DNA from: Diphasiastrum complanatum
Lineage: Eukaryota > Streptophyta > Lycopodiopsida > Lycopodiales > Lycopodiaceae
Direction: 5' to 3'
Assembly (NCBI GenBank): GCA_029204225.1
Contig: CM055095.1
Coordinates: forward strand, 12,123,506-12,187,505
Length of the DNA stretch: 64,000 nucleotides
In this document: positions 47,239 through 59,600 of the stretch, piece after piece
Numbering within the stretch: position 1 is the first letter of the stretch
How the letters are laid out: the number at the start of each line of letters is the position of its first letter
Notes under the pieces: model-generated
Databases searched by the model: none
What the model saw: the letters and a program-made list of their open reading frames with translations, nothing else
What the model was told of the DNA's origin: nothing
Position numbers and translations under genes: made by a program

Positions 47239-47282
47239 GCCTTACGACCAACAAATGCTGGTTCAATCCGGCAATACCTTGC

Positions 47283-50200
47283 ATGCACTACAAGAAGAAA
47301 GGGCATTCTGCATACGACTGTAGATTCAACCCAAAAAGGAAAAACAAACTTGAAAAGGCAAACGTTGCAGAGTCATCAAAGGATGTTGAAAGAGGTGATG
47401 AAGCTTTCACGATACTCAACAAAGCTTCGACAAGCTACTCTAAACATGACTACGATGTAGTCATCGATACATAACCTTCAACAAGAAGATCTTGATCACT
47501 TTTGCGAACTCGAAAATGACAGAGCAATGATTCTAGGCGATGGAAGCATACATGATGTCAAAGGCATCGGCTCTCTACAGCTACGAACATTGTCAGGCCA
47601 AGCAGAGCTGCCAGGAGCACTCTATGTGCCCTCACTCAGAAAGGATATGCTATTTGTCTCCAAGATGGCAGATCTAGACATACCAGCTTTGTTCGATGGC
47701 AACACTTGCCATATGATCGAGAAGATAACAAACAAGTTGCTGAAGGTCGGATGCAGAGAAGGAAATCTCTACCAGGCCGAAATAATTAGCAGCTCTGAAA
47801 GCATATTAAATGCTTCAGAAAACAAAGATCAGTTCTGGCATAGAAGAATGTATCATCTGAACATGCAGAGCTTGTATGACATGAGTAGAAAGGACATTGT
47901 CACAGGTCTCAAGATTTCAAGTCCAGAGGTTGAATTTTGCGAAGTTTGTTAAAAAGACAAGCAGCATCAGAATCCATTCACACACGACGGAAGAAGAGCC
48001 AAAGAAGTTCTTGAGCTCGTCCACTTTGATGTGTGTGGACCGATGAAAATATATTCGCTCTCAGGTTTGAGATATTTTCTAACGTTCATAGATGATTACA
48101 ACCGAATGACCATGATCTACTACTTGAAGAAAAAATCCGATGTATTTGATTCTTTCAAGAAGTTTGTGAAATTCGCAGAGCAACACACCTCGAAAAAGAT
48201 ATAGGTCCTTAGATCTGACAATGGAGGTGAATACAAAAGCACATAATTCTCAAGATTCTACAAAGTACAGAGGATCGAACACCAGTTCACTCCTGCATAC
48301 ACACCAGAATACAACGGTGTGGCAGAAAGAAAAAATAGAACGCTAGTTGAAGGAGCCAGATGCATGATGGCACATGCTCAATTGCCAGGTCAATTCTGGG
48401 CCAAGGCAATAACTGCAGATATACACTTGCAGAATAGATCTACAATGATAGCGTTGGAGAACAAAACACCATACAAAATGTGGACAGGCAGAAAGCTTGA
48501 TCTGTCATACGTATGAGTGTTTGGATGTGCAGCATACAAGCACATTCCAAAGAAAAATAGAAGCAAGTTCGATAACAAATCCAAGCAAACAATCATGGTC
48601 GGCTACTCGAACGGAACACATGTGTACAGACTCTACGATCCAACCACGAAGAAGGTTGTTTCGAGCATAGATGTGAAGTTCGACGAGTCCACATTCTTTG
48701 GACTGAAAGACGAAAGAGGCCATGAGATCTTCACACTGCTGCCTATTCAAGAGGGAGATCGAGGACATACATCAAATCAGAATGCAGAGCCCTAGATTCC
48801 AGAGCAGCAGGAAGCAGAGGATCGACTCCACGAACAAGAAATGTTCGAACAACAATGAAACGAACCTCAAAGGTCAACAAGATAAAGAAGAGTTCCAGAT
48901 TGTTATTCTGACAATCTTCAATAGAACGAAGACACGTAGTTTGAGTACTGCAGCTTCACAGAAAAAGCCAGCAATATACCAAGAAGCTATCCAGAGTCCA
49001 GAGAGAGAATTCTGGAAGTAGGCAATGCCAGAGGAGATCGAGTCGATGAGGCAAAATGAGGCATGGACATTAGAGCCACTGCCAGAAATCAGAAAAATAG
49101 TCCACTACAAGTGGGTGTACAAGAAAAAGCTAAAATCAGATGGCACTATTGGCCGCTACAAGGCAAGGCTTGTTGCAAAGGGCTACACGCAGAGATATGG
49201 TGTCAACTATTTTGACACATATTCGCCCATGGTGAAGATGACAAGCATAAGGCTACTCCTTGCATACGCCACACAAGGAAATTCACTAGATTGACGTAAA
49301 AAAGGCCTTTCTCCACGGAGATCTAGAGGAGGAAATCTTCATGAAGCAACTTGAAGGCTATGAAGACCCCGACAATAGACAATATGACTGTCAATTACAG
49401 AGATGCATCTACGGTCTAAAACAGGCATCACGAGTCTGGTACAAAAAGCTTGATGGTCTTCTGAAGTCTCTAGACTTCAACCCTACTCAACCAGACTATA
49501 ATGTCTACATCAAAAGATTTTGTGAAACTGACCATTTTCGTGGATGATTCGCTGATGATAGGAAATTCCTTGATGCTGATCAAAGACACAAAGAGTCAGA
49601 TTTCTGAAAGCTACAAAATCACAGATCTTGGAGAAGCAACAAAATGCCTAGGGCTGGAAATCAGAAGAGATCGAACAAATGGCAAAATACACTTGAGTCA
49701 GTCAGAATACGCCAGAAAAGTGTTGAAGCAGTACCACATGATGGACTGCAAAGAGAAAGCCACACCAATGATAGCTGGAGCCAAGCCCAAAAACAAAAGA
49801 GGAAGAACAGAAGATGGCAAGTATATCTTACCAGAACTTAATCGGGAGATTGATGTACTTGACAATTTGTATTACACTGGATCTAGCCTTCTCTGTTTAC
49901 GCATTGAGCCAATTCTGTTCCAATCCTGGTCTAGCACATTGGCAAATGGCCAAACGAATCCTACAGTATCTGAAGGGTACCCAGAATATTGGACTAACCT
50001 ATAGAGCTAGAAACAAGGATTCGAGCTGCATCACTATAGTGATGCGAGCTGGCCGAGCTGCAAGGATGACAGCAAGTCCATTACTGGAGGATGTACAATA
50101 GCGTGCGGAGCTGCAATCAACTGGATATGCAAAAGGAAAACCCTGGTAGCTCAATCCTCTTGCGAAGCTGAGTATGTTGCAGCCTCGAAAGTGGCGAATG

Positions 50201-50502
50201 AGGTAGTGTGACTGCGGATGATGTTGGAGGCAATCACGATATCACAAGAGGGGCCAAGCACGATGATGATGGACTCCCAAAGTGCCATCTATCTATCCCA
50301 GGATCTTGTCTTCCATTCAAAGACGAAACACATTCCTCTGAAGTATCATCACATTCGAGATTTGATCTCAAAAGGAGAGCTCCAGGTTCAGTTCATAAAA
50401 TCAAAAAGTATGATTGCAGATCTCCTCACGAAACCGCTCGACAAGCCACTCTTTACCAAGCAAAGAGAGGCAATTGGATTGAACGAACAAAGCTGTAAGG
50501 TT
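47283..50502 (+). pseudogene. Z pol (protease, integrase, RT, RNase H), broken
   Basis: Protease: VVIDT is followed by a stop at 47472, where the active-site glycine would be. Pre-integrase and integrase (47527-48795) show WHRRMYHLN, LTFIDDYNRMT, RSDNGGEYKS and NGVAERKNRTLVEGA, with stops at about 47950, 48204, 48244 and 48516. RT (49025-49990) shows [42 protein letters not shown] and FVDDSLMIGN. RNase H (50020-50500) shows SSCEAEYVAASKVANEV, MDSQSAIYLSQDLVFHSK and MIADLLTKPLDKPL. Several stops can be explained by single C-to-T or G-to-A changes. Confidence 0.88.
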
Positions 50503-50512
50503 CAAGAGGGAG

Positions 50513-51297
50513 TATCAGAAATGGTGAACTCTTGCAACTTTGTCACAGCACGAACAAGACACGAAGGTCGAACGAGAACAATTCGCGACAGTCATTGTGT
50601 CTTTGACTCGAAGCACAAACGATTCGCAAATCAATCGCAAATCGTAAACACACCTCCAGGACCACAAAGCGCAAAATGGACGAAAAATGAAAACTACAAA
50701 AAGAAACAAAAAGAGCGAAAACACACAAAGAGAAATCGTACGCGCTGCCAGTTGGCAGCTCAACGGGCTTCATGCCCAACTGAAACGAACAACAACAATA
50801 AAGATTAACTAGCTAGTTGATTAGCGTTAATTAGTCTTGTGATTCTACGTTTAGCTATCTTGTAAACTCCACATATAGGTATAAACAATCCTCTCTGGAT
50901 CATAACTAAAAAAAAGAGAGAGAGTAAATACAGAGTCTGTAAGAAACAGAGAGAGACGTAGCGAATAGAGTAAGAAAGCAAAAAAACCATAGCTGTGCAT
51001 GAAAGTCTACCAACGAGCAGAACACATCGAAAGAGTAGAGAGTCATTCTGCCAACGAGCGAGACATTGACGATCTCACTCTAAAACTAAACTGACAATAT
51101 AGTTGCTCTATTTCGTGTATCTCTTGGCCTTGTGCTGTGTCTCTTGATTGCTAGAATAAAACATGTTCTGTGATGCGTAGTCGAGTGTCTGGGATCCCGT
51201 AAGAGCTTCCGCACAAAAAAAAAATTCAAAGACAGAAAATTGTTTGCGAATCAGAAGAGAGGGGACGAACGCAAAACAAGAAAAAGCTTCTGCGACA
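50513..51297 (+). repeat. Z 3' LTR
   Basis: Begins TATCAG, where the related copy at 58926 has TGTCTG, so the terminal TG has mutated; ends TGCGACA. Confidence 0.9.
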
Positions 51298-51982
51298 AGT
51301 CCTAGGTTCTCAAGCTCTGGGCAAAGGTTTTTTCCTTTTTACTCTCGGTAGTTCTCTTGAGGTCAATAGTGTGCTTGCAAATGAGTCTTACCTCTTTGGG
51401 GAGAATCCTGTCTATGTCACTCGATACATTGATTCCTTTTCCATGGATGACACCTCTCAGCTAGAATTCTAGTGTGGGTGGAACTCCTCTTCTTTCTCCC
51501 TAAGTTTCGCCCAGCCTTGGACTTGGTTCTCGACAGTTTAAGAAAGGTGCTTCTATTGCAGCCCTTGAAACCCCACAACCCTTCCCCTCACATCCGCGCT
51601 TGCATCCTCTGGAAGTTGTCTCAACCCTTGGTGGAGCAAATTTAGTTTTTCTGTGTCGACCACTCTTATATGCAGCTTGTCATCTTCAAAGGGCTTCCGA
51701 ACTCCTGCTACAGATGTCGTCGTTTGGGACATGTTGTGGCAAATTGCCCCCTTCCTGCTCGGCTCTTGTCCCTACAACACATGGCTACTCCCTTGATGGC
51801 AGGGGCAGGGGTGGCACATCAGCCCCTGCCAACATCGAAAGTTGTTCTGGAAGTCTCTACTCTACCACATCTGCTATCTACACCCTTGGCTGCATCTTCT
51901 CTATCAAATCCACCTCATTGGCAGCCTATGCAACTGTCTGTCACTGTGTCTGAGGCGCCCCTACGCTCTGGGGTGAATGACA

Positions 51983-52565
51983 AGGGAAAAACTATAGAAA
52001 TTTTTGACCCTAGGGTCGAAAATCAAGAAATCGATTCTAACTCTGAAAATGAGTCTGATCAATAGAGGGAAGAAATCCAGCCAAGAAGGTCAAATCGACC
52101 CAGACAACCTCCATCCAGATTTATGGATGATGCAGCCTGCTACTTTGTGCAAAAACCAAATACAATTCCAAAGGCAATGTCTACACCTGATGTTGAACAT
52201 TGGAAAGTAGCTATGGACACAAAATTTGATTATGTGATGGAGAATCAAACATGGACAGTCACTGAGCTGCCAAAAGACAAAAATCTGATTCCATGCAAAT
52301 GGATATTCAAGGTGAAGTATGATACAAAGCCAGACTGGTTGCCAAAGGCTATTCCCAGATTCCAGATCTGGACTATTCCGAGACCTTCAGCCCAATAGTC
52401 AAGCATTCTTCGATCCGGCTATTACTCTCCTTTGTAGCTGCAGCAGATCTTGAAGTCCATCAAATGGATGTCCAAACCGCTTTTCTCAATGGGACCATTG
52501 AAGAGGAAATCTTTATGTCAATGCCAGAAGGATACGAACTAAGGGAAAAGCAACACATTGTGTGC
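51983..52565 (+). pseudogene. Ty1/copia RT N-terminal fragment inside the LINE
   Basis: Reads FDPRVENQEIDSNSENES, a stop, [48 protein letters not shown], then after a shift [36 protein letters not shown] and [17 protein letters not shown], stopping abruptly. It closely resembles the same region of W, which marks it as a fragment of that family. No LTR or target duplication is visible. Confidence 0.8.
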
Positions 52566-53309
52566 CCCTCCTGTGCCATCCCGCTTCATGTAACTCAAGT
52601 TCCCACCCTTTGACCTTTCCGGCTGGGACCCCCGTGTGCATGTTCTCTCTTTGATTATTCCTTCTGCATCGTCGACAATTCCCTTCTCTTTTCCCAAACT
52701 ATCTCAACCATCTTGGTCTGCCTCTCATTCCTTGTCTAACTAGCGATGTTGCCTCAAAACCGCTCACTCTCTTCCTGTAGGGAAGCTCAGATACCTTGCC
52801 TACCGTATCTCACCAAATCCTTACCCTTGCTTTCCAAGTGGCCTTTCCTTAGTGATCACCTTTGTCTGCTTTGCCAGTATATTTGGAGCTAGGTCACATT
52901 TTCTTGACTTGGGGGTTCACCTTCTCTCTGGACATTAGACACCATCCTCCTCGGTGACACCCTTTTGACAAATTCCTTTGACAGTTTTGTGGAAGATCTG
53001 GACAATGAGGAACCAGCAGGTGTTTGAGGAGAATCCCCCTTCCTTATCGGTAGTGGCTTGTATTAGACTTGCTATGTTTTTTCTACGTACCACATAAGTT
53101 AGTTTCATATTGCTACCCTGCGTTGTATGCTAGCTTGGTAGCCTTTGGGCTTTCTAAGTACATATGGACCTCAAACTGACTTCGGCCTATTGGAAGCCAT
53201 TTTTTTTACTTGTATATTTGTGAATTTATGGTAGTGCTATTAAGCTTTTCAAAAAAAAACTGCAACTATCTAAATCTACTAGAAATGCATTTTAGTGAAA
53301 TAGAAGAAG

Positions 53310-53505
53310 AATGTCCATCATAGTGGAGTGCACTGGGTAGAGTTGTTGATTGCCACTTGAAAGGCTCGAATCCCGACCAAAATGTAGTGACATCTAAGGA
53401 AACTAGCTATGTTAATGGCATTGCCAAGCTGTATATGTTGTATATAAAGACCACTACTTTCTTAATATGTATGCAAATAAATAAATAAATAAATAAATAA
53501 ATAAA
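53310..53505 (+). mobile_element. tRNA-derived SINE candidate
   Basis: A tRNA-like head has an A-box-like tggagtgcactgg (53324-53336) and a B-box-like ggctcgaatcc (53363-53373). A body of about 100 bases and an (AAAT)n tail (53475-53505) follow. This is the RNA polymerase III promoter layout of plant SINEs. No target duplication is found, so the left end is uncertain. Confidence 0.55.
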
Positions 53506-53535
53506 CTTATCATCTTCATTGATAAAGGATGGGAA

Positions 53536-53921
53536 AGCCCATGAAAATACAAAGGAATGCATGTATATAAAGTATAATGGTCATAAGGCGAATTGAGATA
53601 TATTTTACTACGACTATAGCAAAGCAAAATACTAACAAAGTAGTTATTGGAAACCTACTGTTTGATTCTAATAGCTAGCTAAGATAGTTGTAGGTTTAGG
53701 TAGTGGAGAAAGCTAAGAAACAACAGTTCATGCAACCACAACAAGTTGAAATATTGCAAGTGCTTGAATTTGTTGTATAGTAGTAGAAACTCGTTGACAA
53801 TAGTAGACCGTAAGAATAGTAGCCCATGAGAATACAAAGGAATGCATGTATGAAGTATAAAGGCCATAATGCGAATTGAGATATATTGTACAACAATTAT
53901 AGCAAAGCAAAATACTAACAA
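53536..53921 (+). repeat. two direct repeats of about 105 bases
   Basis: Copies at 53536-53640 and 53821-53921 share gcccatga(a/g)aatacaaagg through gcaaagcaaaatactaacaa, 285 bases apart. Confidence 0.8.
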
Positions 53922-55328
53922 ACACGATGTGGTATTGTACCACAAAGGCCTTGCCATATTATTATATGAGAATAATAAGTTCATAATAAAATTTAATAAT
54001 GTGTGAAATTTTACTTTACCCAATGGATTTATATTTTGATTTTGAAATAATTTCGTATTGTATAATTAAAAATTTGATATTAGTTTGCTGGTAGTTTTGA
54101 ATAGACATTTAAAAGTTACAACAAATCGATAACATTTGTTGATGAATATAATTTTGTTTTATTAGACAACGTGATTCATGATTGATTATAGATGTGATTG
54201 TGTATTCTTTGTTCAACATGGTTTTAGTTGATTTGGTTTGAGAAGATGTAAAAAATTGGATAATCACATCATGATTTTGTCGATTATATCGTACACAGAA
54301 GGTGAGAAAGAAATTAGTCTAAGTTGGATTGATTATTACATTCAACTAGTTTGATCAAATTTGCTACATTTCTATATTTGGCAAATTGAGGCCAACTTTT
54401 ATTTTAGACTTAGAGTTTGACTTTTCAAAGTCCATTAGTCTAAATTTCATTTGAATAGACACTTTTTGAAAGTGTGGGAAAGTTAGAAGTCGAGTTTGAG
54501 TAGATTCAAATTTAAATACTGGGTACATTGAATCTAGACCCAAAAATAGTAGGGTTTACATTCTGGAGAGAAAACCAAGTGGCCAAATAGGGTTTGGACC
54601 TGCTACAAAAGGATGTACCTTGTGGAGAGACATATCTTCTCTCTTCTCTATCTCATTTCATGCTTATACATCGTTCTCTTCTGTTCTACTATCCATTGGT
54701 GCACTATACTTGTGATTGCTTGCAATTTTATGTGTAAAATGATCTATATTTGTTATTTTTGGATCCACACGTGTGAAATACAGTAGCTTGTTAGTTTTGT
54801 ATGGACAACAACAGTACTTTATGTTTTGATTCATGTTTGATCAAGTTCTATTAGAGTTTGCATCTTATTTTATGTGTAGATGCTGATTTTTCTACATTGG
54901 CAAGATTGGTGGAGTAGCTTCTTTTGTAACCAATGATCCTTTATGGTGAAGATATCAAGGCTAGAGCATGCTAGAGAGGATTCTACACCAAAATCGAGTT
55001 TCTTGCATTTGTAGATTGGATCTTTTGTAGATCAAAATCTTATATAGGTTTATAAACTTGATAAATTTCGATTTTTGGATTCACATGTTGGATTTGGCTG
55101 ATTTTTGGATCATTGGATAGTGGTGACTAATAGATTGCATATCAAATTTTCAGCATTTGCATGTAGATTTGGAATAATCAATTTTTGTGATTTTGTCAAA
55201 ACCCTAATTTTGATTGGATCTCTAGATAGTGAGGTTGCTTGACTTTAATTGAGTGTGTTTCAATCTTAGGAAGTGGCAAGAGTCATAGGATTGAGGATAG
55301 ATCATAGGTTGATCAAGAATTCATGATT
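53922..55328. other. AT-rich sequence without a recognised gene
   Basis: A C/T-rich stretch at 54640-54700 and a cacacgtgtg site at 54769 resemble LTR promoters of this window, but no LTR boundary can be defined. Confidence 0.4.
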
Positions 55329-55955
55329 CTATGTGTTGATTTGCTTGGTATAAGTGCTAGAAGGGAGGTAGTCTCGCAAGTTCCGATCATGGACTTCTTT
55401 CATTCGTCGTTTGTGAGCCTCCTGGTGGTTTAATGTAGTTATCATGTGTTCATCTAGGTCTTGCAAAGTGTTCAGTCGTTGTTGGATGGACTCTTTCCCT
55501 CCTAGGTCGTGTTTCATGGCAAATCGTAGGGATGGCAGTTCCACCTCAATAGGCAGAACACATTCATGCCCATACACTAAGAAAAATGGAGTATGATTGG
55601 TGCTAGCCTTGTACGTGGTATTGTATGCCCATAATGCAGAGTATAGTTTCTTATCCCAATCTCGTTGGCTTTTTGACACAGTCTTTCTTAGGATACTCAC
55701 TAACTGCTTGTTCGTGCTTTATGCTTGACCATTGGCCTATGGGTGGTAGGGGGTGCTTTTACGAAGTTTGATTGTTAGCTGATCAGTTAGGGCCTTGATT
55801 GTTTTGTTCAATAAGTGAGTCCCTCTATCAGATACGATTTCCCGGGGAGTAGCAAATCACCCTATCACTTGTTCGAGTAAGAACCAAGTTGTTTCTTTCG
55901 AGTTATCCTTTGCTACTACTTGTGCTTCGTCCCATTTAGTAAAAGGGTGACGAGA
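55329..55955 (-). pseudogene. Ty3/gypsy integrase fragment
   Basis: Minus-strand reading: TKWDEAQVVAKDNSKETTWF, SDRGTHLLNKTIKALT, YHP-stop-ANGQA, then an open frame LRKTVSKSQRDWDKKLYSALW, AYNTTYKASTNHTPFFLVYG and HECVLPIEVELPSLRF. These are the integrase core second half and C-terminal region. Two stops and the abrupt ends show truncation; the right edge abuts a copia fragment. Confidence 0.85.
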
Positions 55956-55959
55956 TCCG

Positions 55960-58925
55960 ACACGATGTCAAGGGCATCAAGACTCTACAACTACGAACAT
56001 TGTCGGGACAAGCAGAGCTGCCAGGAGCACTCTATGTACCCTCACTAAGAAGAGACCTTTCAAAGATGGCGGACCTTGGAATTCGAGTCTTGTTTGATGG
56101 CAATGTATGCCGGATAATCGAAGAAAAAATGAACAAGCTACTGACTATCGGGTCTAGAGAAGATAGCCTATACCAAGCCAAGATTATCAGTAGTTTTGAT
56201 AGCATACTGAATGCATCAGAAAATGAAGATCAACTTTGGCACAGAAGAATGTATTATCTTAACATGAGAAGCCTATATGACATGAGCAAAAAAGAGATTG
56301 TCACAAGTCTGAAGATATCCAGATCTAACACCGACTTCTGTGAAGCCTGCCAAAAGGGCAAACAACATCAAAGTCCATTTGTGCATGAAGGAAAAAGTGC
56401 CAAGGAAGTGCTTGAGCTTGTCCACTCAAATGTCTATGGACCGATGAAAGTTGATTCGCTCTCAAGATCAAGGTACTTCTTGACATTCATTGATGACTAC
56501 AGCCAGATGACAATGATCTATTATCTAAAGAAAAAATCCGAAGTGTTTGACTCTCTCAAAAAGTTCGTGGCATTCACAGAGAGACACACCTTGAAGAAAG
56601 TGTAGACCATCATGTATGACAATGGAGGTGAGTACAAGAGCAAGGAGTTCTCAAACTTCTGCCAAGAACAAGGGATAGAGCATCAATTCACTCCTGCATA
56701 CACATCAAAATACAATGGTGTCGCAAAAATTAAAGAAGAAACATGATGCTAGTCGAAGGAGCCATATGCATGATGCCACATGCTCAATTGCCGAGTCAAT
56801 TTTTGGCTAAGGCAATCGCTGCAGTAGTCCACCTACAGAACAGATCAACAACGAGAGCCCTGAAAAACAAGACATCATATGAGATGTGGACAAGCAAATG
56901 GCCTGATCTGTCATATGTGGATGTGTTTGGATGTGCAGCATACATGCACATTTCCAAAGAAAAAAGAAGCAAGCTTGACAAAAAGTCGGAGCAAAAAGTC
57001 ATGGTTGGATACTCGAATGGATCATTGGTGTACAGACTCTACAACTCAACCTCGAAGAAATTTGTGTCGAGTAGAGATGTGAAATTTGATGAATCCACAT
57101 TTTTTGGATTGAAGGAAGAAAAGGGCTATGAGATCTTCACACTGTTGTCAATTCAAGAGGGAGATCAAGGCCAGACATCAAACCGGAATATCGAGCCACA
57201 GACTCCAGAGTAGGAAGCCGAAGATCAACTTGTCGAAGAAGACACGAACCAACAACGACAAGTAGAAGCAAGAAGGTCAACAAGACAAAGAAGACCTCTA
57301 GATTGATATATTGACAATCTTCAATGGAGTGAAGATGCAGATGTCGAATACTGCAGCTTCATTGAGAACTGACAACATGTAAAGAAGCTATTCAGAGTCC
57401 AAAGGGAGAATTTTAGAAGTGAGCAATGACGGAAGAGATCGAATCAATGAGACAGAATGAGGCATGGACACTAGAGCCACTGCCCAAAAATAAAAGATCG
57501 TCGACTGCAAATGGTTTTATAAAAGAAAAATAAAATCAGATGGCACTGTCAGATGCTATAAGGCCAGACTTGTTGCCAAGGGCTACACACGAAGGTACAA
57601 CATTGACTACCTTGATACATACTCACCAATGGTCAAGATGACAAGCATTCGATTGCTCCTTGCATATGCAACACAACACAATCTGGAAATACACCAGATT
57701 TTCTAGAGGAAAAAATCTTCATGAAGCAGCCTGAAGGATTCGAAGACCCAAAAAACTGATAGTATGTCTGCTGTCGGTTGCATCGATGCATTTATGGTCT
57801 GAAGCAGACATCACGAGCTTGGTACAAGAAGCTCAACAAACTTTTGAAGTCTCTAGATTTTGTTCCTACACAACCAGAATGTAATGTCTATATATAAAGA
57901 GTAGGAAAAAGCTTTGTGATCTAATAATTTTTGTAGATGACTCCCTGTTGATAGGAAACTCTTTAATGCTAATCAAGAAAACCAAAAGTTAGATTTATGC
58001 AAATTACGAAATCACATATCTAGGAGAAGTGACAAAATGTCTTCGGCTACAGATCAAAAGAGATTGAATGAGAGGAGTAATGCATCTGAGTTAATCAGAA
58101 TACGTTAAAAAGGTACTAAAGTAGTACCAAAATGTTGGACTGCAAAGAAAAGGCCACACCAATGATAGCTGGAGCTAGATTGACGAAACAAGACTGCTCG
58201 AACACTGATGAAGAGAGACAAAAAATGGAAGGTATACCATACCAGAACTTGATCGGTAGTCTAATGTACCTTACAATTTGTACTAGACCCGGCTTGACCT
58301 TCCCTATCTATGCATTGAGCCAATTCTCCTCCAATCCTAGCATGGCACATTGGCAAATGGCAAAAATTTTTTTGCAATATTTGAAAGGCACCCAAAATAT
58401 GGAATTGACCTACAAAGCAGAAAAAAAAAAAGGATTCAAGTTGCAACACTACAGTGATGCAAGTTGGGCAAGCTGCAAAGACGACAACAAGTCCATGACA
58501 TGAGGATTTTTGATAGCGTGCGGAGTAGCAATCAATGGACATGCAAGAAACAAACATTAGTGGCTCAATCCTCATGCGAAGCTGAATATGTCGCAGTTTC
58601 GAAGATGGCAAATGAGGTAATATGGTTGTAGATGATGCTGGAGGCAATTGGCATACAACAAAGAGAACCATGCACGATGATGATGGATTTTCAGAATGCC
58701 ATATATTTATCCCAAGATCCAGTTTTTCATTCTAAGAACAAACACATACCTTTGAAGTACCATCACATTTGAGACTTGATCTCAAAAGGAGCTGAATGTC
58801 CAATATATGAAATCCGAAGACATGGTTGCAGACTTGCTCACGAAGCTGCTCGACAGACCACTCTTCACGAAACAAAGAAAGACAATGGGACTGGACATAC
58901 ACAAGTTGCAACGTTGAAGAGGGAG
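55960..58925 (+). pseudogene. second copy of the Z-type copia lineage, 5' truncated
   Basis: Begins within pre-integrase (TLSGQAELPGALYVPSLRR), continues through the integrase zinc finger (CEACQKGKQHQSPF) and core (LTFIDDYSQMT), RT pieces ([41 protein letters not shown]) and RNase H (SDASWASCKDDNKSMT, SSCEAEYVAVSKMANEV), ending at a purine tract gagggag. The sequence is close to Z throughout but has its own stops and deletions, for example near 57700 between the RT blocks. Confidence 0.88.
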
Positions 58926-59600
58926 TGTCTGAAATGGTGAACTCTTGCAACCTTGTCGAAGAGATTCCGAAGATCGAAGATGACCCAAAGGGTGAAAATA
59001 TTTCAAAGGTTGAAGACACCCTGAAGGTCGAAAGCGAAGATCGAAGGCCGAAGTCGAAGTGCCCTACACCAAACCCAAAAGTCGGACAAGTCAAGCTAGC
59101 AGTTAGCAACTCGACGAGCATGGGGTACTGTACTGTCATGCTCAGTCGCCAAAGACAACATTATCAGAGAGTAGTTAACCAATGATTAGCACTAAACTTG
59201 TCTTGTAAACTGTTGCTAAATTATCTTGTAATTTTTCCATATGGGATAAGTATAGGATAGAATGATAAAGAATATGGGGGAGTAGAAAGAGGCCAAAAGT
59301 AGCTAGCACTGTTAGCATATTGTTCGCATTATCAACTATGCATGAAAATCTGCCAACGAGCAGAACATAGCGACTTCTGTAAGAGGAGCGACAAGCCGCC
59401 AATGTGCGAGACACTGACCAACTCACTCGAAAGAAAAGAAAATACAAAATACAAAATGCTCTTAGCTCTTCCATCTTTGATTGTCGTGTCATTTTTATTG
59501 ATTGAATGATTTGAAGTCTATGATCTGTAGTCGTTTGTTTAGGATCTTCCAAAATTCCACAAGCCTCCCAAAGGAGCAGCAAACAAATTCACGAACTTTT
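58926..59600 (+). repeat. 3' LTR of the second Z-type copy
   Basis: Starts TGTCTGAAATGGTGAACTC, nearly the same first bases as the LTRs of Z. The middle differs strongly and the part around 59345-59575 is alike again (catgaaaatctgccaacgag), so it is a related subfamily. The right end is not clear. Confidence 0.7.

Larger units (their letters stand above)
35127..51297 (+). mobile_element. element Z: Ty1/copia retrotransposon carrying Y and X
   Basis: Target duplication AGTCC lies at 35122-35126 and 51298-51302. The 5' LTR is in two parts, 35127-35449 and 46051-46516 (789 bases once Y is set aside), matching the 3' LTR 50513-51297 (785 bases). The primer site TGGTATCAGAGCC is at 46517-46529 and the purine tract caagagggag at 50503-50512. 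The internal region 46530-50502 has the full copia order Gag, protease, integrase, RT, RNase H, but with many stops. It is inserted in the LINE ORF1 between codons for NVK and VLG. Confidence 0.93.
30243..53255 (+). mobile_element. LINE (ORF1 type), split by nested insertions
   Basis: Pieces 30243-30404, 34275-35126, 51303-51982 and 52566-53255 read as one element once the insertions are set aside. ORF1 may start at ATG 30243 (MVEETLSTDMDMDM) and stays open across the W junction (GSPP to FSFIPCSSFFAEV). It continues through a Pro/Ser-rich stretch into a DUF4283-like domain (TTIVTYFMGKPP, WGDQWDPLNVKV at the Z junction, then LGSQALGKGFFLFTLGS and YVTRYIDSFSMDD). A zinc knuckle CYRCRRLGHVVANC follows at about 51710. 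The 3' end is an untranslated tail closing in an A run near 53255. ORF2 (endonuclease/RT) is not seen: a copia piece occupies 51983-52565 and nothing coding follows it. Frameshifts and stops show it is dead. Confidence 0.7.

Noticed and set aside
53321-53380. A functional tRNA gene
   Set aside because: The A/B-box-like words are degenerate and no acceptor stem closes; the (AAAT)n tail points to a SINE.
53475-53505. CRISPR-like short repeats
   Set aside because: A simple (AAAT)n run; no spacer-repeat structure exists anywhere in the window.
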